49,207 nucleotides of DNA from an uncultured bacterium (lineage in GTDB: Bacteria > Bacillota > Clostridia > Christensenellales > HGM11417), in the NCBI GenBank assembly GCA_905215695.1, contig CAJMQN010000013.1, forward strand, positions 1 to 49,207. Direction: 5' to 3'. Below the pieces are notes generated by a model. That model saw only the letters and a program-made list of their open reading frames with translations. It did not search any database and was not told the origin of the DNA. Both the position numbers and the translations under genes were made by a program. Below are positions 1-8,160 of this stretch, one piece after another (the stretch's first letter is position 1; every line of letters starts with the position of its first letter).

Positions 1-59
1 CTCGAACCTGTGACCCTCTGCTTGTAAGGCAGATGCTCTCCCAGCTGAGCTAAGCCCCC
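1..59 (-). tRNA. tRNA-Val (anticodon UAC), cut by window edge
   Basis: Read on the minus strand the segment begins GGGGGCT (acceptor), then TA, a GCTC/GAGC D-stem, a TCTGC/GCAGA anticodon stem around the loop CTTACAA, and the start of a T-arm with TTCGAG. The anticodon is UAC, which decodes GUA (valine). The 3' half of the T-arm and the 3' acceptor strand lie before base 1, so the gene is incomplete here. The structure itself is seen directly; charging with valine follows from the anticodon. Confidence 0.93.
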
Positions 60-161
60 AAGCGCATTTCTGCAACAAACGATTGCTAAACTAATATACC
101 AAAATCTTTGAAAAAAAGCAAGGAATTTCAAGGGGTATTTTCAAAATTTTTTGAGAAATTT

Positions 162-2159
162 TCAGTTTAACACCACGCTCGGAAATTCAAGATTGCGTTC
201 GCGGCAAATTTCGCGGTATCTCTCCAAAAAAGCTCCGTCAAGCTCGGTTTTGTCCGACAATTCCTTCGCCCTCTCATACAGTTTGAGGTCCATTTTCACA
301 AAGGTTTTCCCGAATCCCGACTGACTCTCCCCGAAATAGTCCCCCGGTCCGCGCAGTTCAAAATCTTTTTCCGAAATCTCGAATCCGTCGTTCGTCCCCT
401 TCAAAAATTCCAATCGCTCGATCCCCCGCTCGTTTTCGCTCTCCGTATAAAAATAGCAGTAGGCGTCCCCCCGTCCTCTGCCGATACGCCCCCGGAGCTG
501 GTGGAGCTGGGCGAGCCCGAACCGGTCGGCGTTCATGATCGCCATATAGTTTGCCGAGGGCACGTCCACGCCGACCTCGATGACCGTCGTCGAGACAAGC
601 ACGCGCGTCCTTCCCGCCCGGAAATCCGAGATTGCTCGCCGCTTCTCCTCCTCCTTCATGCTCCCGTACAGACAGCCCATGGGAAGCTCGGGAAATTTCT
701 TTTGCAATTCCTCGAAGAGTGACTTTACCGCCTCCGCGCCGAATTCCTCATCGAAATCCACCGAGGGACAGACCACAAAGACCTGTTCGCCCTCCGCCGC
801 GCGCGCGGCAAAATAGCGGAACATTTCATCCCGCTTTCTTCTCCGCACAATAAAGTTTTTGACCTCGCCCCGCTCGGCGGGCTTTTCGCGCAGAACCGAA
901 ACGTCGAGGTCGTTGTAAAAGAGCAGGGAAAGCGTGCGCGGAATGGGCGTTGCGCTCATGACGAGCACGTCGCAGTTCTCCCCCTTCTCCACAAGTTTCG
1001 CCCGCTCGGAGACCCCGAACTTGTGCTGTTCGTCGATGACGGCGAGCGCAAGTTTTGCGTAACGAACCCCGCTCTGCAAAATCGAATGCGTCCCGACGAC
1101 GATCTTCGCGCGACCGTCCGCAATGCGTTCAAGCGTATGTCCTCTCGCCTTTCCCGTGACCGAGGAGGTCAGAAGAACGACGTTCTCCTCTCCGAACAGC
1201 CCCGCAAAATTCTCCGCGTGCTGACGGGCGAGCACTTCGGTAGGCGCGACAAGCGCGCTCTGCAAACCGCTCCGCGCCGCCGCAAACAGCGCGCACGCCG
1301 CCACCGCGGTCTTTCCGCTCCCCACGTCCCCCTGCAAAAGACGGTTCATGGGATACTCCCCCGCGAGGTCGGCATAGATTTCGTTGACCGCCTTCTTCTG
1401 CGACAACGTGAATTCATAGGGAAACTTTGCGCGGAATTCCGCGAAAGCCTCTTTGGAAAAATCGTAACGGTGCGTCCGCGGAAATCGGTACGAGGAGCGC
1501 GAGACCTTGAAGGACATGAGCAGAGAATAAAATTTTTCAAGCTCGATACGCTCCCGCGCTCTTTGCAGAGAGTCGTCGAAATTCCCTTTCATCCGACAGG
1601 GGAGATGCAGGTCGAGATAACTCTCCCCGAGGTCGGAAAGCCCCTCCGTCTGCGCGAGCGATTCGGGTACAAGGGAGTGCGGCGGAAACTTTTTGAGCGC
1701 ATTGTAGATAATTTTCCGAAAAATCTTCTGCGACAGCTTGTTCGAGAGCCGATAGACGGGAAGAATTTCTTCCGAGGTATCCGTGTCGCAGACGGGCTGA
1801 AGGATGCTCGCGCGGTTTCCCTTTACCCTGACCCTCCCCGTCAACAGACAGGGGACGTTCGCCTTGACCGCGCGCAGAACATAGTCGGCATGAAACCACA
1901 CGGCGGTAATCTTCCTTCCGCCCGTGAGGAATTCGGCGGTGGCGTAGCGCGCCCCGCCCTTGGAGAACGCCCGTCGGGGCGGCGAAGGAAATTCGCCGAG
2001 CAGAGCGCAGAATTCCCCGTCGCGGAACTCCCCGCTCTCCTCCGCGGTCAGATACCCCGCGGGGAATCGGTCCAACAGTTCCCCGACGCTCTCCATGCCA
2101 AGCGAATGTAAAATCTGTTTTCGCGTCTCGCCGACGCCCTTGATGTCCTCTAACCCCAT
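162..2159 (-). CDS. recG: ATP-dependent DNA helicase RecG
   Basis: RecG remodels branched DNA and stalled replication forks in the cytoplasm using ATP. The 665-residue product has the expected architecture: an N-terminal wedge/OB domain (to about residue 200), then a superfamily 2 helicase core with Walker A GDVGSGKT near residues 277-284, Walker B DEQH near 376-379, and motif VI QLRGRIGRGRG near 555-565. Length is typical of the family (about 680). The ATG at 2159 has a GAGGAA ribosome site. It lies downstream of asp23-fakA, the same order as yloU-yloV-recG in Bacillus, but two hairpins separate it from fakA, so it may be partly uncoupled. Confidence 0.97.
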   Translation of the reverse strand: MGLEDIKGVGETRKQILHSLGMESVGELLDRFPAGYLTAEESGEFRDGEFCALLGEFPSPPRRAFSKGGARYATAEFLTGGRKITAVWFHADYVLRAVKANVPCLLTGRVRVKGNRASILQPVCDTDTSEEILPVYRLSNKLSQKIFRKIIYNALKKFPPHSLVPESLAQTEGLSDLGESYLDLHLPCRMKGNFDDSLQRARERIELEKFYSLLMSFKVSRSSYRFPRTHRYDFSKEAFAEFRAKFPYEFTLSQKKAVNEIYADLAGEYPMNRLLQGDVGSGKTAVAACALFAAARSGLQSALVAPTEVLARQHAENFAGLFGEENVVLLTSSVTGKARGHTLERIADGRAKIVVGTHSILQSGVRYAKLALAVIDEQHKFGVSERAKLVEKGENCDVLVMSATPIPRTLSLLFYNDLDVSVLREKPAERGEVKNFIVRRRKRDEMFRYFAARAAEGEQVFVVCPSVDFDEEFGAEAVKSLFEELQKKFPELPMGCLYGSMKEEEKRRAISDFRAGRTRVLVSTTVIEVGVDVPSANYMAIMNADRFGLAQLHQLRGRIGRGRGDAYCYFYTESENERGIERLEFLKGTNDGFEISEKDFELRGPGDYFGESQSGFGKTFVKMDLKLYERAKELSDKTELDGAFLERYREICRERNLEFPSVVLN

Positions 2160-2176
2160 ATTTCCTCAAAAATAAA

Positions 2177-2199
2177 GGGGGAAACAGCGCGTTTCCCCC
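2177..2199 (-). terminator. Intrinsic terminator between fakA and recG
   Basis: A perfect 9-bp stem GGGGGAAAC/GTTTCCCCC with a 5-nt loop is followed on the minus strand by a T-rich run (TTTATTTTT). It fits a factor-independent terminator for the asp23-fakA transcript, and it ends only about 18 bases before the recG start codon, so recG expression would depend on read-through or a local promoter. Confidence 0.8.
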
Positions 2200-2205
2200 G
2201 GAAAA

Positions 2206-2230
2206 GGGGAGAACAGATTGGGTTCTCCCC
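2206..2230 (-). terminator. Second hairpin upstream of the recG terminator
   Basis: A perfect 9-bp stem GGGGAGAAC/GTTCTCCCC with a 7-nt loop sits 6 bases before the first-listed terminator hairpin in the direction of transcription. It lacks its own T-run. It may pause polymerase or shield the 3' end of the fakA mRNA. Confidence 0.5.
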
Positions 2231-2319
2231 GAATATCAGTTAACCGGAACATCCCGGAAAAACTCCGGGACTTCCGATGTCACTCGTGATGAAATTTGTC
2301 CCGCGGGAGCGTTTTCTCC

Positions 2320-3951
2320 CTATTCGAGCGAGACGATATAGTAGTAAATGGGCTGACCGCCGGAGTGAACGTCCACATCACAGTCGGGATGCTCCTCCGC
2401 GAGCCGCTCGGCGAGCGCCTGCGCGTTCTCGTCGGTCACGTCCTCTCCGTAGTACAGCGTGATAATCTGATGAGAGGCGTTCTTCATCTTCTTGATGAGG
2501 TCATCGACGACGTTCTCGATATTGTCGCCTTTGGAGAGAATGGTCTTGTTGTCAAGACCGATAATATCCCCCTTCTTGAGCTCGAAACCGTCCAAATTGG
2601 TGTCCCGAACCGCATAGGTCACCTGTCCGACGTCCACGTTTTCGATGGAGTTGCACATATTGACCTTGTTCTCCTCCACAGTGCAGTCGGGGTCGAAGTT
2701 GAGCGCCGCCGCGATGCCCTGCGGAATGTTTTTGGTCGGAATGACGTGTATGGTCTTGCTCTCGACGAGAGACTTTGCCTGCTCCGCCGCGAGAATGATA
2801 TTCTTGTTGTTGGGGAAGATAAAGACGTGGCTGGCGTTGACCCTGCGCACCGCTTCCGCGATGTCGTTTGCGGAAGGGTTCATGGTCTGTCCGCCCTCTA
2901 TAATCTTATCCACCGTGAGATCCTTGAAGATTTCGGAGAGTCCCGCGCCCACCGAGATGGCGAGCATGCCCTGTTCCTTCTTCTGCGCCTCGTACATGGC
3001 TTTGAGCTGACGGTTCTGCTCGAGCATATTTTCAATCTTGAGCTTGTCGAGTTCGCCGAGTTCGAGCGCGTAACCGAGCGCGACGTTGGGCGTGTTGGTG
3101 TGCACGTGCACCTTTACGAGCTCCAAATCCCCGATACAGATGACCGAATCGCCGATCGCGCAGAGCTTTTCGCGCAGTTTGTCGATGTCCGCAGTCGTCG
3201 TATTCGCCTTGATATTGATGATGAAAAATTCGGTGCAATAGCCGAATTCAATGTCGCCGAGCTCCATAATGTCGGCGTGCTCCATGTCCCCGCCCATTCC
3301 CTCGTCCTTGGGAATGGAGAGATCCACCATGACCTCCTCGCCGTTGTAACCCATGAACAGACCCTTGATAAGGGTGAGAAGCCCGTATCCGCCCGAATCG
3401 ACCACTCCCGCCTTCTTGAGGACGGGGAGCATATCGGGAGTCTTGGAGAGAATGACCTCCCCGCAGGTGATGAGCTGGGGAAAGAAATCCTCAAAGCCCA
3501 CGGACTTCTTGGCGATGCCGGGCGCTTCCTCGCTCATGACGCGGATGACCGTGAGAATGGTGCCCTCCTTGGGCACGCTGACGGCGCCGTAAGCGACCGA
3601 CGCGCCGGACTTCAATGCGTCTGCAAAATTTTTGACCGATATTTCCTTATTGTTCTTTAAGGAGTTGCAGAACCCCTTGAAAATCTGCGAAAGAATGACC
3701 CCGGAATTTCCTCTCGCTCCCTTCAGAGCACCCTTCGACACCGCCTCCGCAATGTCTTCGAGGTTGTTGCTCTGCGTTGCGTTCAGCTCCTTTAAGACGG
3801 ACTGCATGGTCAGAGACATATTCGTGCCGGTGTCGCCGTCGGGAACGGGAAAGACATTTAACGAGTCCACCTTCTCCCGGTTGGATTCAAGCAGCTTTGC
3901 GCCCGTAATGATCATTTTACGGAACAAAGCGCCGTTTATTTTCTTCTGCAT
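2320..3951 (-). CDS. fakA: Fatty acid kinase catalytic subunit FakA (DAK2/YloV family)
   Basis: FakA phosphorylates fatty acids bound to a FakB/DegV partner, giving acyl-phosphate for phospholipid synthesis. The 543-residue product carries an N-terminal DAK2 (DhaL-like) domain with the nucleotide/Mg motif PDGDTGTN at residues 37-44, a middle domain, and a C-terminal DegV-like domain. An open frame continues upstream, but the ATG at 3951 is preferred because it has an AGGGGTG ribosome site and follows the asp23 stop by 10 bases. The asp23-fakA pair is the conserved yloU-yloV arrangement. No FakB is present in the window. Confidence 0.93.
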   Translation of the reverse strand: MQKKINGALFRKMIITGAKLLESNREKVDSLNVFPVPDGDTGTNMSLTMQSVLKELNATQSNNLEDIAEAVSKGALKGARGNSGVILSQIFKGFCNSLKNNKEISVKNFADALKSGASVAYGAVSVPKEGTILTVIRVMSEEAPGIAKKSVGFEDFFPQLITCGEVILSKTPDMLPVLKKAGVVDSGGYGLLTLIKGLFMGYNGEEVMVDLSIPKDEGMGGDMEHADIMELGDIEFGYCTEFFIINIKANTTTADIDKLREKLCAIGDSVICIGDLELVKVHVHTNTPNVALGYALELGELDKLKIENMLEQNRQLKAMYEAQKKEQGMLAISVGAGLSEIFKDLTVDKIIEGGQTMNPSANDIAEAVRRVNASHVFIFPNNKNIILAAEQAKSLVESKTIHVIPTKNIPQGIAAALNFDPDCTVEENKVNMCNSIENVDVGQVTYAVRDTNLDGFELKKGDIIGLDNKTILSKGDNIENVVDDLIKKMKNASHQIITLYYGEDVTDENAQALAERLAEEHPDCDVDVHSGGQPIYYYIVSLE

Positions 3952-3961
3952 GGAAGCACCC

Positions 3962-4312
3962 CTAAATTTTAATACCCTCGACATTGACGTTGACGGTATC
4001 AACGATCATGCCGGAAAAATGTTCAACGCTGTACTTCACAGCCTCTTTGAGAGACTCGGCGACAGCGCTGATAGAGACGCCGTACTTGATGATGACGAAG
4101 AGATCGATAAAAATCCGGTTGCCCACCGTCTCGATCCGAACGCCCCGTGCCTTGGTCTGCACGTGGAACAAGTCGGCGATAAAATCTGAAATTTTACGAG
4201 GCACCATATCCACAACGCCATAACAATCCCTCGCCGCCTGATTGGCGACCACGGCAATGGCTTCGTCCGAAATATTGATTTGTCCGTATGAATTTTTGGT
4301 GTTGACAGACAT
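3962..4312 (-). CDS. Asp23/Gls24 family protein (YloU-like)
   Basis: A 116-residue cytoplasmic protein of the Asp23/Gls24 (alkaline shock) family. It shows the family pattern of a short N-terminal segment beginning with NTKNSYGQINISDEAI, a central DMVPRKISDF-like region, and a C-terminal alternating hydrophobic stretch ending in VNVNVEGI. The molecular role is not firmly known; in several Gram-positives such proteins are membrane-associated and linked to envelope stress. It is first in a two-gene operon with fakA, driven by a canonical promoter at 4369-4397. A second, divergent paralogue lies at 46044-46388. Confidence 0.9.
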   Translation of the reverse strand: MSVNTKNSYGQINISDEAIAVVANQAARDCYGVVDMVPRKISDFIADLFHVQTKARGVRIETVGNRIFIDLFVIIKYGVSISAVAESLKEAVKYSVEHFSGMIVDTVNVNVEGIKI

Positions 4313-4368
4313 AGCGTACCTTCCGAAATTTGCGAAAACGGACGAAATTCCCGTCTTTCGCGTCTATC

Positions 4369-4397
4369 ATTATATGTTATTTTTACAAAATAATCAA
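4369..4397 (-). promoter_or_regulatory. Sigma-A-type promoter of asp23-fakA
   Basis: On the minus strand a -35 TTGATT (4392-4397) and a perfect -10 TATAAT (4369-4374) are separated by 17 bases. Transcription would start about 50 bases before the asp23 ATG. Confidence 0.75.
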
Positions 4398-4456
4398 GAA
4401 GAATAAGGGTAGGAACAAAAAATTTTTGGAAAACGCCGCAGAAGGGCTTATTTTTG

Positions 4457-4485
4457 TTGCATTTTTCGGGCGAAAATGATATGAT
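4457..4485 (+). promoter_or_regulatory. Promoter of rpmB
   Basis: A -35-like TTGCAT (4457-4462) and -10 TATGAT (4480-4485) are spaced 17 bases apart, upstream of rpmB. The ribosome site GGGAGGTG at 4513-4520 then sets the ATG at 4528. The -35 box is weak, so confidence is moderate. Confidence 0.6.
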
Positions 4486-4527
4486 AATGCAAGTAATGCA
4501 AGATTAGAACCCGGGAGGTGTTTCGAT

Positions 4528-4719
4528 ATGTCGAGAGTATGCAGCGTTTGCAATAAGGGCAAGATGGGCGGCAACAAGGTCAGCCACAGCAACATCAAGA
4601 CCCCCAAGCAGTGGAACGCGAACGTACAGAAGGTCAAGGTCGTGAATGAGAACGGCGCAGTGTCCTCCGAGTACGTCTGCACAAAGTGCTTGAAGGCAGG
4701 GAAAGTCACCCGTGCCTGA
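4528..4719 (+). CDS. rpmB: Large ribosomal subunit protein bL28
   Basis: bL28 is a small component of the 50S subunit. The 63-residue product has the four-cysteine pattern of the zinc-binding form: CSVC at residues 5-8 and CTKC at 51-54, plus a basic middle region with NIKTPKQW. Length is normal for the family. It is monocistronic: own promoter at 4457-4485, a strong GGGAGGTG ribosome site, and a terminator 20 bases after its stop codon. It is divergent from asp23-fakA, which matches the conserved rpmB/yloU arrangement in Bacillota. The zinc-containing form suggests that zinc-responsive replacement paralogues could exist elsewhere, which the window cannot show. Confidence 0.97.
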   Translation: MSRVCSVCNKGKMGGNKVSHSNIKTPKQWNANVQKVKVVNENGAVSSEYVCTKCLKAGKVTRA

Positions 4720-4739
4720 TTCGATTCGGTAAAAAACGA

Positions 4740-4767
4740 GAGTGCGGAAATTCCGCACTCTTTTTTT
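4740..4767 (+). terminator. rpmB terminator
   Basis: An 8-bp stem GAGTGCGG/CCGCACTC (extendable by two A-T pairs) is followed by seven T residues (4761-4767) on the plus strand: a textbook intrinsic terminator. The stem is preceded by a short A-run, so it may also weakly end minus-strand transcripts. Confidence 0.92.
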
Positions 4768-4826
4768 CTGCCCTTTTTCGGTTGTTTCTATTCCGCGTGG
4801 CAGGCGTTATGACTTTACGACCATTC

Positions 4827-5615
4827 CTATTCCGCATGACAGGCGTCCGCCATTTCCCGAATCTCCTCGATGTGCTCCTCCGCCACCCGCTTTCCGATGT
4901 CGTAGGAGAGCATGAGCTTTTCCGCCTTCGCAGGGTCGATTTCGCTCTGCTGCAACACGAGCAGTTTATCCGCCGTATTGCGCTCCGTAAGCCCCGTGTG
5001 ATAATTCATGATGAGAAACGCGCGCTCGATGGTGTCAATGAGGTTCTTCGGCGCGGGTTCCGGCTCGATTTCACCGAGCACGTCCAACCCCAAAACAACG
5101 TCCGCGCCCATGTCCCGACACATTTCCACGGGCACTTTGTTGATGACGCCGCCGTCCACGCAGAGATATTCCCCGACCTGCATGGGCTGAAATACCCCCG
5201 GAATGGACGAACTCGCCATTGCGCACTCGCGCAGCAGTCCTTCCTGCAAACAGACGGTTTTGCCCGAAACGAGGTCGAGCGCGGAACAGCAGAAGGGGAT
5301 TTCCACGTCCTTGAAGGTCTTTTCCCCGAGCAGCTCGGTGAGAATCGCCATGGCTTTCTCATTCTTCAAGAGTCCGCGGTTTTTAAAAAAGAGAACGTCA
5401 AAGTTCATAATCTGTTTCTGCCGCAATTTTTCGATGCGGGCGAGAATTTTATCCTCCTCGACCCCCGCGCAAAAGAGCGCGCCGATGATTGCGCCCATGG
5501 ACGCGCCGCAGATACAGTCGATTTTGATCTTCTCTTTTTTGAGCACCTCGAGAAAACCGAGGTGCGCCACGCCCCTCGCTCCGCCCGAACCCAGCGCGAT
5601 TCCAAACTTCTTCAT
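4827..5615 (-). CDS. Patatin-like phospholipase (RssA/YlbK family)
   Basis: A 262-residue serine lipid acyl hydrolase. All patatin signatures are visible: the oxyanion-hole glycine motif GSGGARG at residues 9-15, the nucleophile motif GASMG with Ser39, and the catalytic-dyad DGG with Asp154. There is no signal peptide, so it should act on membrane lipids from the cytoplasmic side. The ATG at 5615 is chosen because of the GGAGGAAG ribosome site. Its neighbours ylbJ, coaD and rsmD make this the ylbH-ylbI-ylbJ-ylbK neighbourhood of Bacillus, although here ylbJ is inverted. The physiological substrate is unknown. Confidence 0.92.
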   Translation of the reverse strand: MKKFGIALGSGGARGVAHLGFLEVLKKEKIKIDCICGASMGAIIGALFCAGVEEDKILARIEKLRQKQIMNFDVLFFKNRGLLKNEKAMAILTELLGEKTFKDVEIPFCCSALDLVSGKTVCLQEGLLRECAMASSSIPGVFQPMQVGEYLCVDGGVINKVPVEMCRDMGADVVLGLDVLGEIEPEPAPKNLIDTIERAFLIMNYHTGLTERNTADKLLVLQQSEIDPAKAEKLMLSYDIGKRVAEEHIEEIREMADACHAE

Positions 5616-5662
5616 TGTCCTTCCTCCGTCATAATCCTTCGCGTTTTTCCATAAAATACGGT

Positions 5663-6643
5663 ATGGGCAAAATCCGCGCGAACACGGTCGCAACTCTCGC
5701 CGCGTTCGCTGTTTTAGTTCTCTTGCTGACCAATCCGGCAAGATATATCGAAAGCGTCAAGACGGGACTGCTGCTCTTTGCAAACAACGTCCTGCCCTCC
5801 CTCTTTCCCTTTCTATTCCTGACGAAATTCCTGACCATGCAGGGCGCTTGCGAGAGAACCGTCGGATTCTTCCGCCCGGTCATGAAACTCTACCGCTGTC
5901 CGCCCGCGGGCGGATACGTGTTTTTCATGAGCATTCTCTCGGGCTATCCCATCGGCGCGAAAGTCGCGAGCGACCTTGCCGCGCAAGGAGTATTATCCCC
6001 TGCCGACTGTAAAAAGATACTCTCCTTTTCCTCGACCTCGGGACCCTTTTTCGTCATCGGCACGGTGGGCGCGCTGATGCTCGGCTCGGCAAAGGCGGGG
6101 TGGCTCATGCTCGCGGCGCACGTCTTGTCCGCTCTGCTTGCCGGACTTCTGTTCTGCCGTCTCTCGGGTAAGAGCGAGACGCCGCCCGCAATCCTGCCCG
6201 AAAAACAGTACTCGGACGCGCTCTCCGCCTCCGTGTATGACTCCATTCTGTCGGTTATGAACATCGGAGGATTTATCACGCTCTTCTATGTGCTCATCGA
6301 CATGATCGCGGCGACCCGTCTCCTGCTCCCCGCAAACCACCTGCTCGCCGCCCTCTTTTCCGCAATCCGTCTCCCGGCGGAACTCGCGGAGCCGATCTGT
6401 TTCGGAATCGTCGAAATCACCCGCGGCTGTTCCATGCTCGCGGGAACGAACGCGCCGCTCGCCGCAAAGGCAATCTGCTGTTGTTTCCTCATTTCCTTCG
6501 GCGGACTCTCCATCAACGCGCAGGCGCTGACCTATGTCAGAAAGTGCGGCGTCTCCGTCGGCACATACTTTTTGCAAAAGATTCTGCACTGCGCCCTGTC
6601 CGTGCCGATTGCGCTCGGTCTCTTCTCGCTCTTCGGGGTTTAA
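5663..6643 (+). CDS. ylbJ: Sporulation integral membrane protein YlbJ-like
   Basis: A polytopic membrane protein of 326 residues with about eight hydrophobic segments and the nucleoside-recognition/Gate-like pattern of YlbJ (SILSGYPIGAKV near residue 80, FSSTSGPFFVIGTVG near 115). In Bacillus, YlbJ is made in the mother cell and is needed for normal spore cortex formation. The start is uncertain: the ATG at 5663 is the first one with the expected basic N-terminus, but no clear Shine-Dalgarno precedes it. It is divergent from the patatin gene (47-base gap) and convergent with the coiled-coil gene, whose stop is 2 bases away, with no terminator between them. Confidence 0.88.
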   Translation: MGKIRANTVATLAAFAVLVLLLTNPARYIESVKTGLLLFANNVLPSLFPFLFLTKFLTMQGACERTVGFFRPVMKLYRCPPAGGYVFFMSILSGYPIGAKVASDLAAQGVLSPADCKKILSFSSTSGPFFVIGTVGALMLGSAKAGWLMLAAHVLSALLAGLLFCRLSGKSETPPAILPEKQYSDALSASVYDSILSVMNIGGFITLFYVLIDMIAATRLLLPANHLLAALFSAIRLPAELAEPICFGIVEITRGCSMLAGTNAPLAAKAICCCFLISFGGLSINAQALTYVRKCGVSVGTYFLQKILHCALSVPIALGLFSLFGV

Positions 6644-6645
6644 TT

Positions 6646-7134
6646 TTATTTTTCGAACAGTCTGCCCGCCGCCGCGCTCTTTGCGGCGGTCTTTTTTGTC
6701 TCCAACTCGGTGCGGGAGGTCTGCACCACGGAGAGCGCCTCTGAAAGAGCGCGCTCGGTCGAAAAGAGCATCTGCTCCAATCTGTCGAGACTCGTGCTCT
6801 CGATTCGCTCCGTTTCGGCGCGGGTCTGCCGTTTGATTTCCTCCGCCTCCGCGAGCGCGGACTTGACGATGTTGGATTCGTCAACGAGATACGCCGCCCG
6901 GGATTCCGCTTCCCGAATCATCATCGCCGCCTGATCCTGCGCCTGCTTTCTGACCCGCTCGGACTCGCGCAGAATGTATCCCATGTCCCCGAGCTGTTCC
7001 GGGAGACACTCCCGGATTTCCGCGAGAATCGAAAGACACTTCTGAACGTCCACCATCGCCTTCTTGGTGAAGAGACCGGTGCGGGACTCGGTCAGCTCGC
7101 TTTCAAGCTCCTCCAAAAGTTTGGTCAGTTCCAT
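6646..7134 (-). CDS. Coiled-coil protein of unknown function downstream of coaD
   Basis: I do not recognise a named family. The 162-residue product is strongly charged and almost entirely helical: an N-terminal helix pair (1-60), then heptad-like coiled coil from about 60 to 145 rich in Glu, Arg, Ala and Gln, and a Lys/Ala tail. Its look recalls DivIVA-like or ATP synthase b/V-ATPase-stalk-like proteins often annotated loosely as ATPase in Clostridia; I see no Walker motif to support ATPase activity. The ATG at 7134 follows the coaD stop by one base, so it is translationally coupled to coaD. Reading upstream in frame overlaps coaD and is not protein-like. Confidence 0.75.
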   Translation of the reverse strand: MELTKLLEELESELTESRTGLFTKKAMVDVQKCLSILAEIRECLPEQLGDMGYILRESERVRKQAQDQAAMMIREAESRAAYLVDESNIVKSALAEAEEIKRQTRAETERIESTSLDRLEQMLFSTERALSEALSVVQTSRTELETKKTAAKSAAAGRLFEK

Positions 7135-7135
7135 A

Positions 7136-7615
7136 CTATTCCCCTTTCCGGCTCTTCTCGAGAACCGGGAGTATTTCTTTGGGTACGTATTTCGCAATGT
7201 CCCTGTGCCCGTGCAGAATGACCTCCCGCGCCACCGACGAGCTGATATGGAAGAGCTCCTGCTTGGTGGGCAGAAAGACCATTTCGACGTCGAGAACGCT
7301 CCGATTCGCGGCAAAGTATTCCATCTCGTAATCAAAATCCGTGCCGTTGCGCAGACCGCGGATGACGCACCGGATTCCCGTCTGTTCGAGGTAATCGCAG
7401 GTCAGCCCCCCGAAGGCGACCGCCTTCGCGCCCGGAATCTCTTGAATCGCGCGTTTCACCATCTCCAATCGGACTTGGGCGGGAAACATGTACCGCTTTG
7501 CGTGACTGTCCATGACCACGACGTCCACGCCCTCGAAGAGCGCCGACGCACGTTTGATGAGATCGACGTGCCCGAGCGTGACGGGGTCAAAGGACGCGGG
7601 AAAAACACATCTCAC
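7136..7615 (-). CDS. coaD: Pantetheine-phosphate adenylyltransferase
   Basis: CoaD makes dephospho-CoA from 4'-phosphopantetheine and ATP, the penultimate step of CoA synthesis. The 159-residue product has the nucleotidyltransferase motif TLGH at residues 13-16 within the FPASFDPVTLGH segment, the RGLRNGTDFDYE segment that binds pantetheine phosphate, and the C-terminal ISSS motif. The start is a GTG at 7615, supported by an AAGGAGA ribosome site and a GTGA overlap with the rsmD stop. Length matches the family (about 160). Confidence 0.95.
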   Translation of the reverse strand: MRCVFPASFDPVTLGHVDLIKRASALFEGVDVVVMDSHAKRYMFPAQVRLEMVKRAIQEIPGAKAVAFGGLTCDYLEQTGIRCVIRGLRNGTDFDYEMEYFAANRSVLDVEMVFLPTKQELFHISSSVAREVILHGHRDIAKYVPKEILPVLEKSRKGE

Positions 7616-8160
7616 GATTTCTTCTCCTTTAACAGCGTCAGGCGCACCCCGCCGTAACGCCGTTCTTTCCAAATTTCGTAACCGTAATCCTCAAAAGGCA
7701 CTTCAAGCGCCGCCTCGCTCTCCGCCGCGAGAATGCCCTCCGCCTCGAGCAGTCCGCGCGAGCGGAGCTCTCGGCATACCGGCTCGTAAAATCCCTCCCG
7801 ATAGGGCGGGTCGAGGAGCACAAGCCCGAATTTCCGTCCCTCGGCGGAACACCGCGCGAGTGCGGAAGAATAGTCGCAGGCGTGAATGCGGACGTCTCCC
7901 TCCATGCGCTCGAGGTTCCGTTTTAAAAAGCGCACCGCTTCCGCGTTCGAATCGCAGAAATCCACGCTCGCCGCTCCCCGCGAGAGCGCCTCGAGCCCCA
8001 GCCCGCCCGCGCCCGAAAAGAGGTCGAGAACGCGCTGTCCCGAGACGTCGGGCAGAAGGTTGAAGAGATTTTCTTTAACGCGGTCGAGGGTGGGACGCGT
8101 CCCGAGCCCTTCCGGGCTGACGAGTTTCCGCCCCCGGTATTTTCCGGAGACAATCCTCAT
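7612..8160 (-). CDS. rsmD: 16S rRNA (guanine(966)-N(2))-methyltransferase
   Basis: RsmD methylates G966 of 16S rRNA during 30S assembly. The 182-residue product shows the SAM-binding motif VLDLFSGAGGLGLEAL at residues 44-59 and the N6/N2 amino-methyltransferase motif DPPY at 117-120. The N-terminus MRIVSGKYRGRKL and the TRPTLDRVKENLFN segment are diagnostic for RsmD. It overlaps the upstream membrane-protein gene by an ATGA and the downstream coaD by a GTGA, so it sits in the middle of a tight operon. Confidence 0.96.
   Translation of the reverse strand: MRIVSGKYRGRKLVSPEGLGTRPTLDRVKENLFNLLPDVSGQRVLDLFSGAGGLGLEALSRGAASVDFCDSNAEAVRFLKRNLERMEGDVRIHACDYSSALARCSAEGRKFGLVLLDPPYREGFYEPVCRELRSRGLLEAEGILAAESEAALEVPFEDYGYEIWKERRYGGVRLTLLKEKKS

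Noticed and set aside
2296..3660. A 454-codon plus-strand open frame opposite fakA
   Set aside because: Antisense shadow of fakA; low-complexity Val/Asp/His-rich product with no family resemblance.
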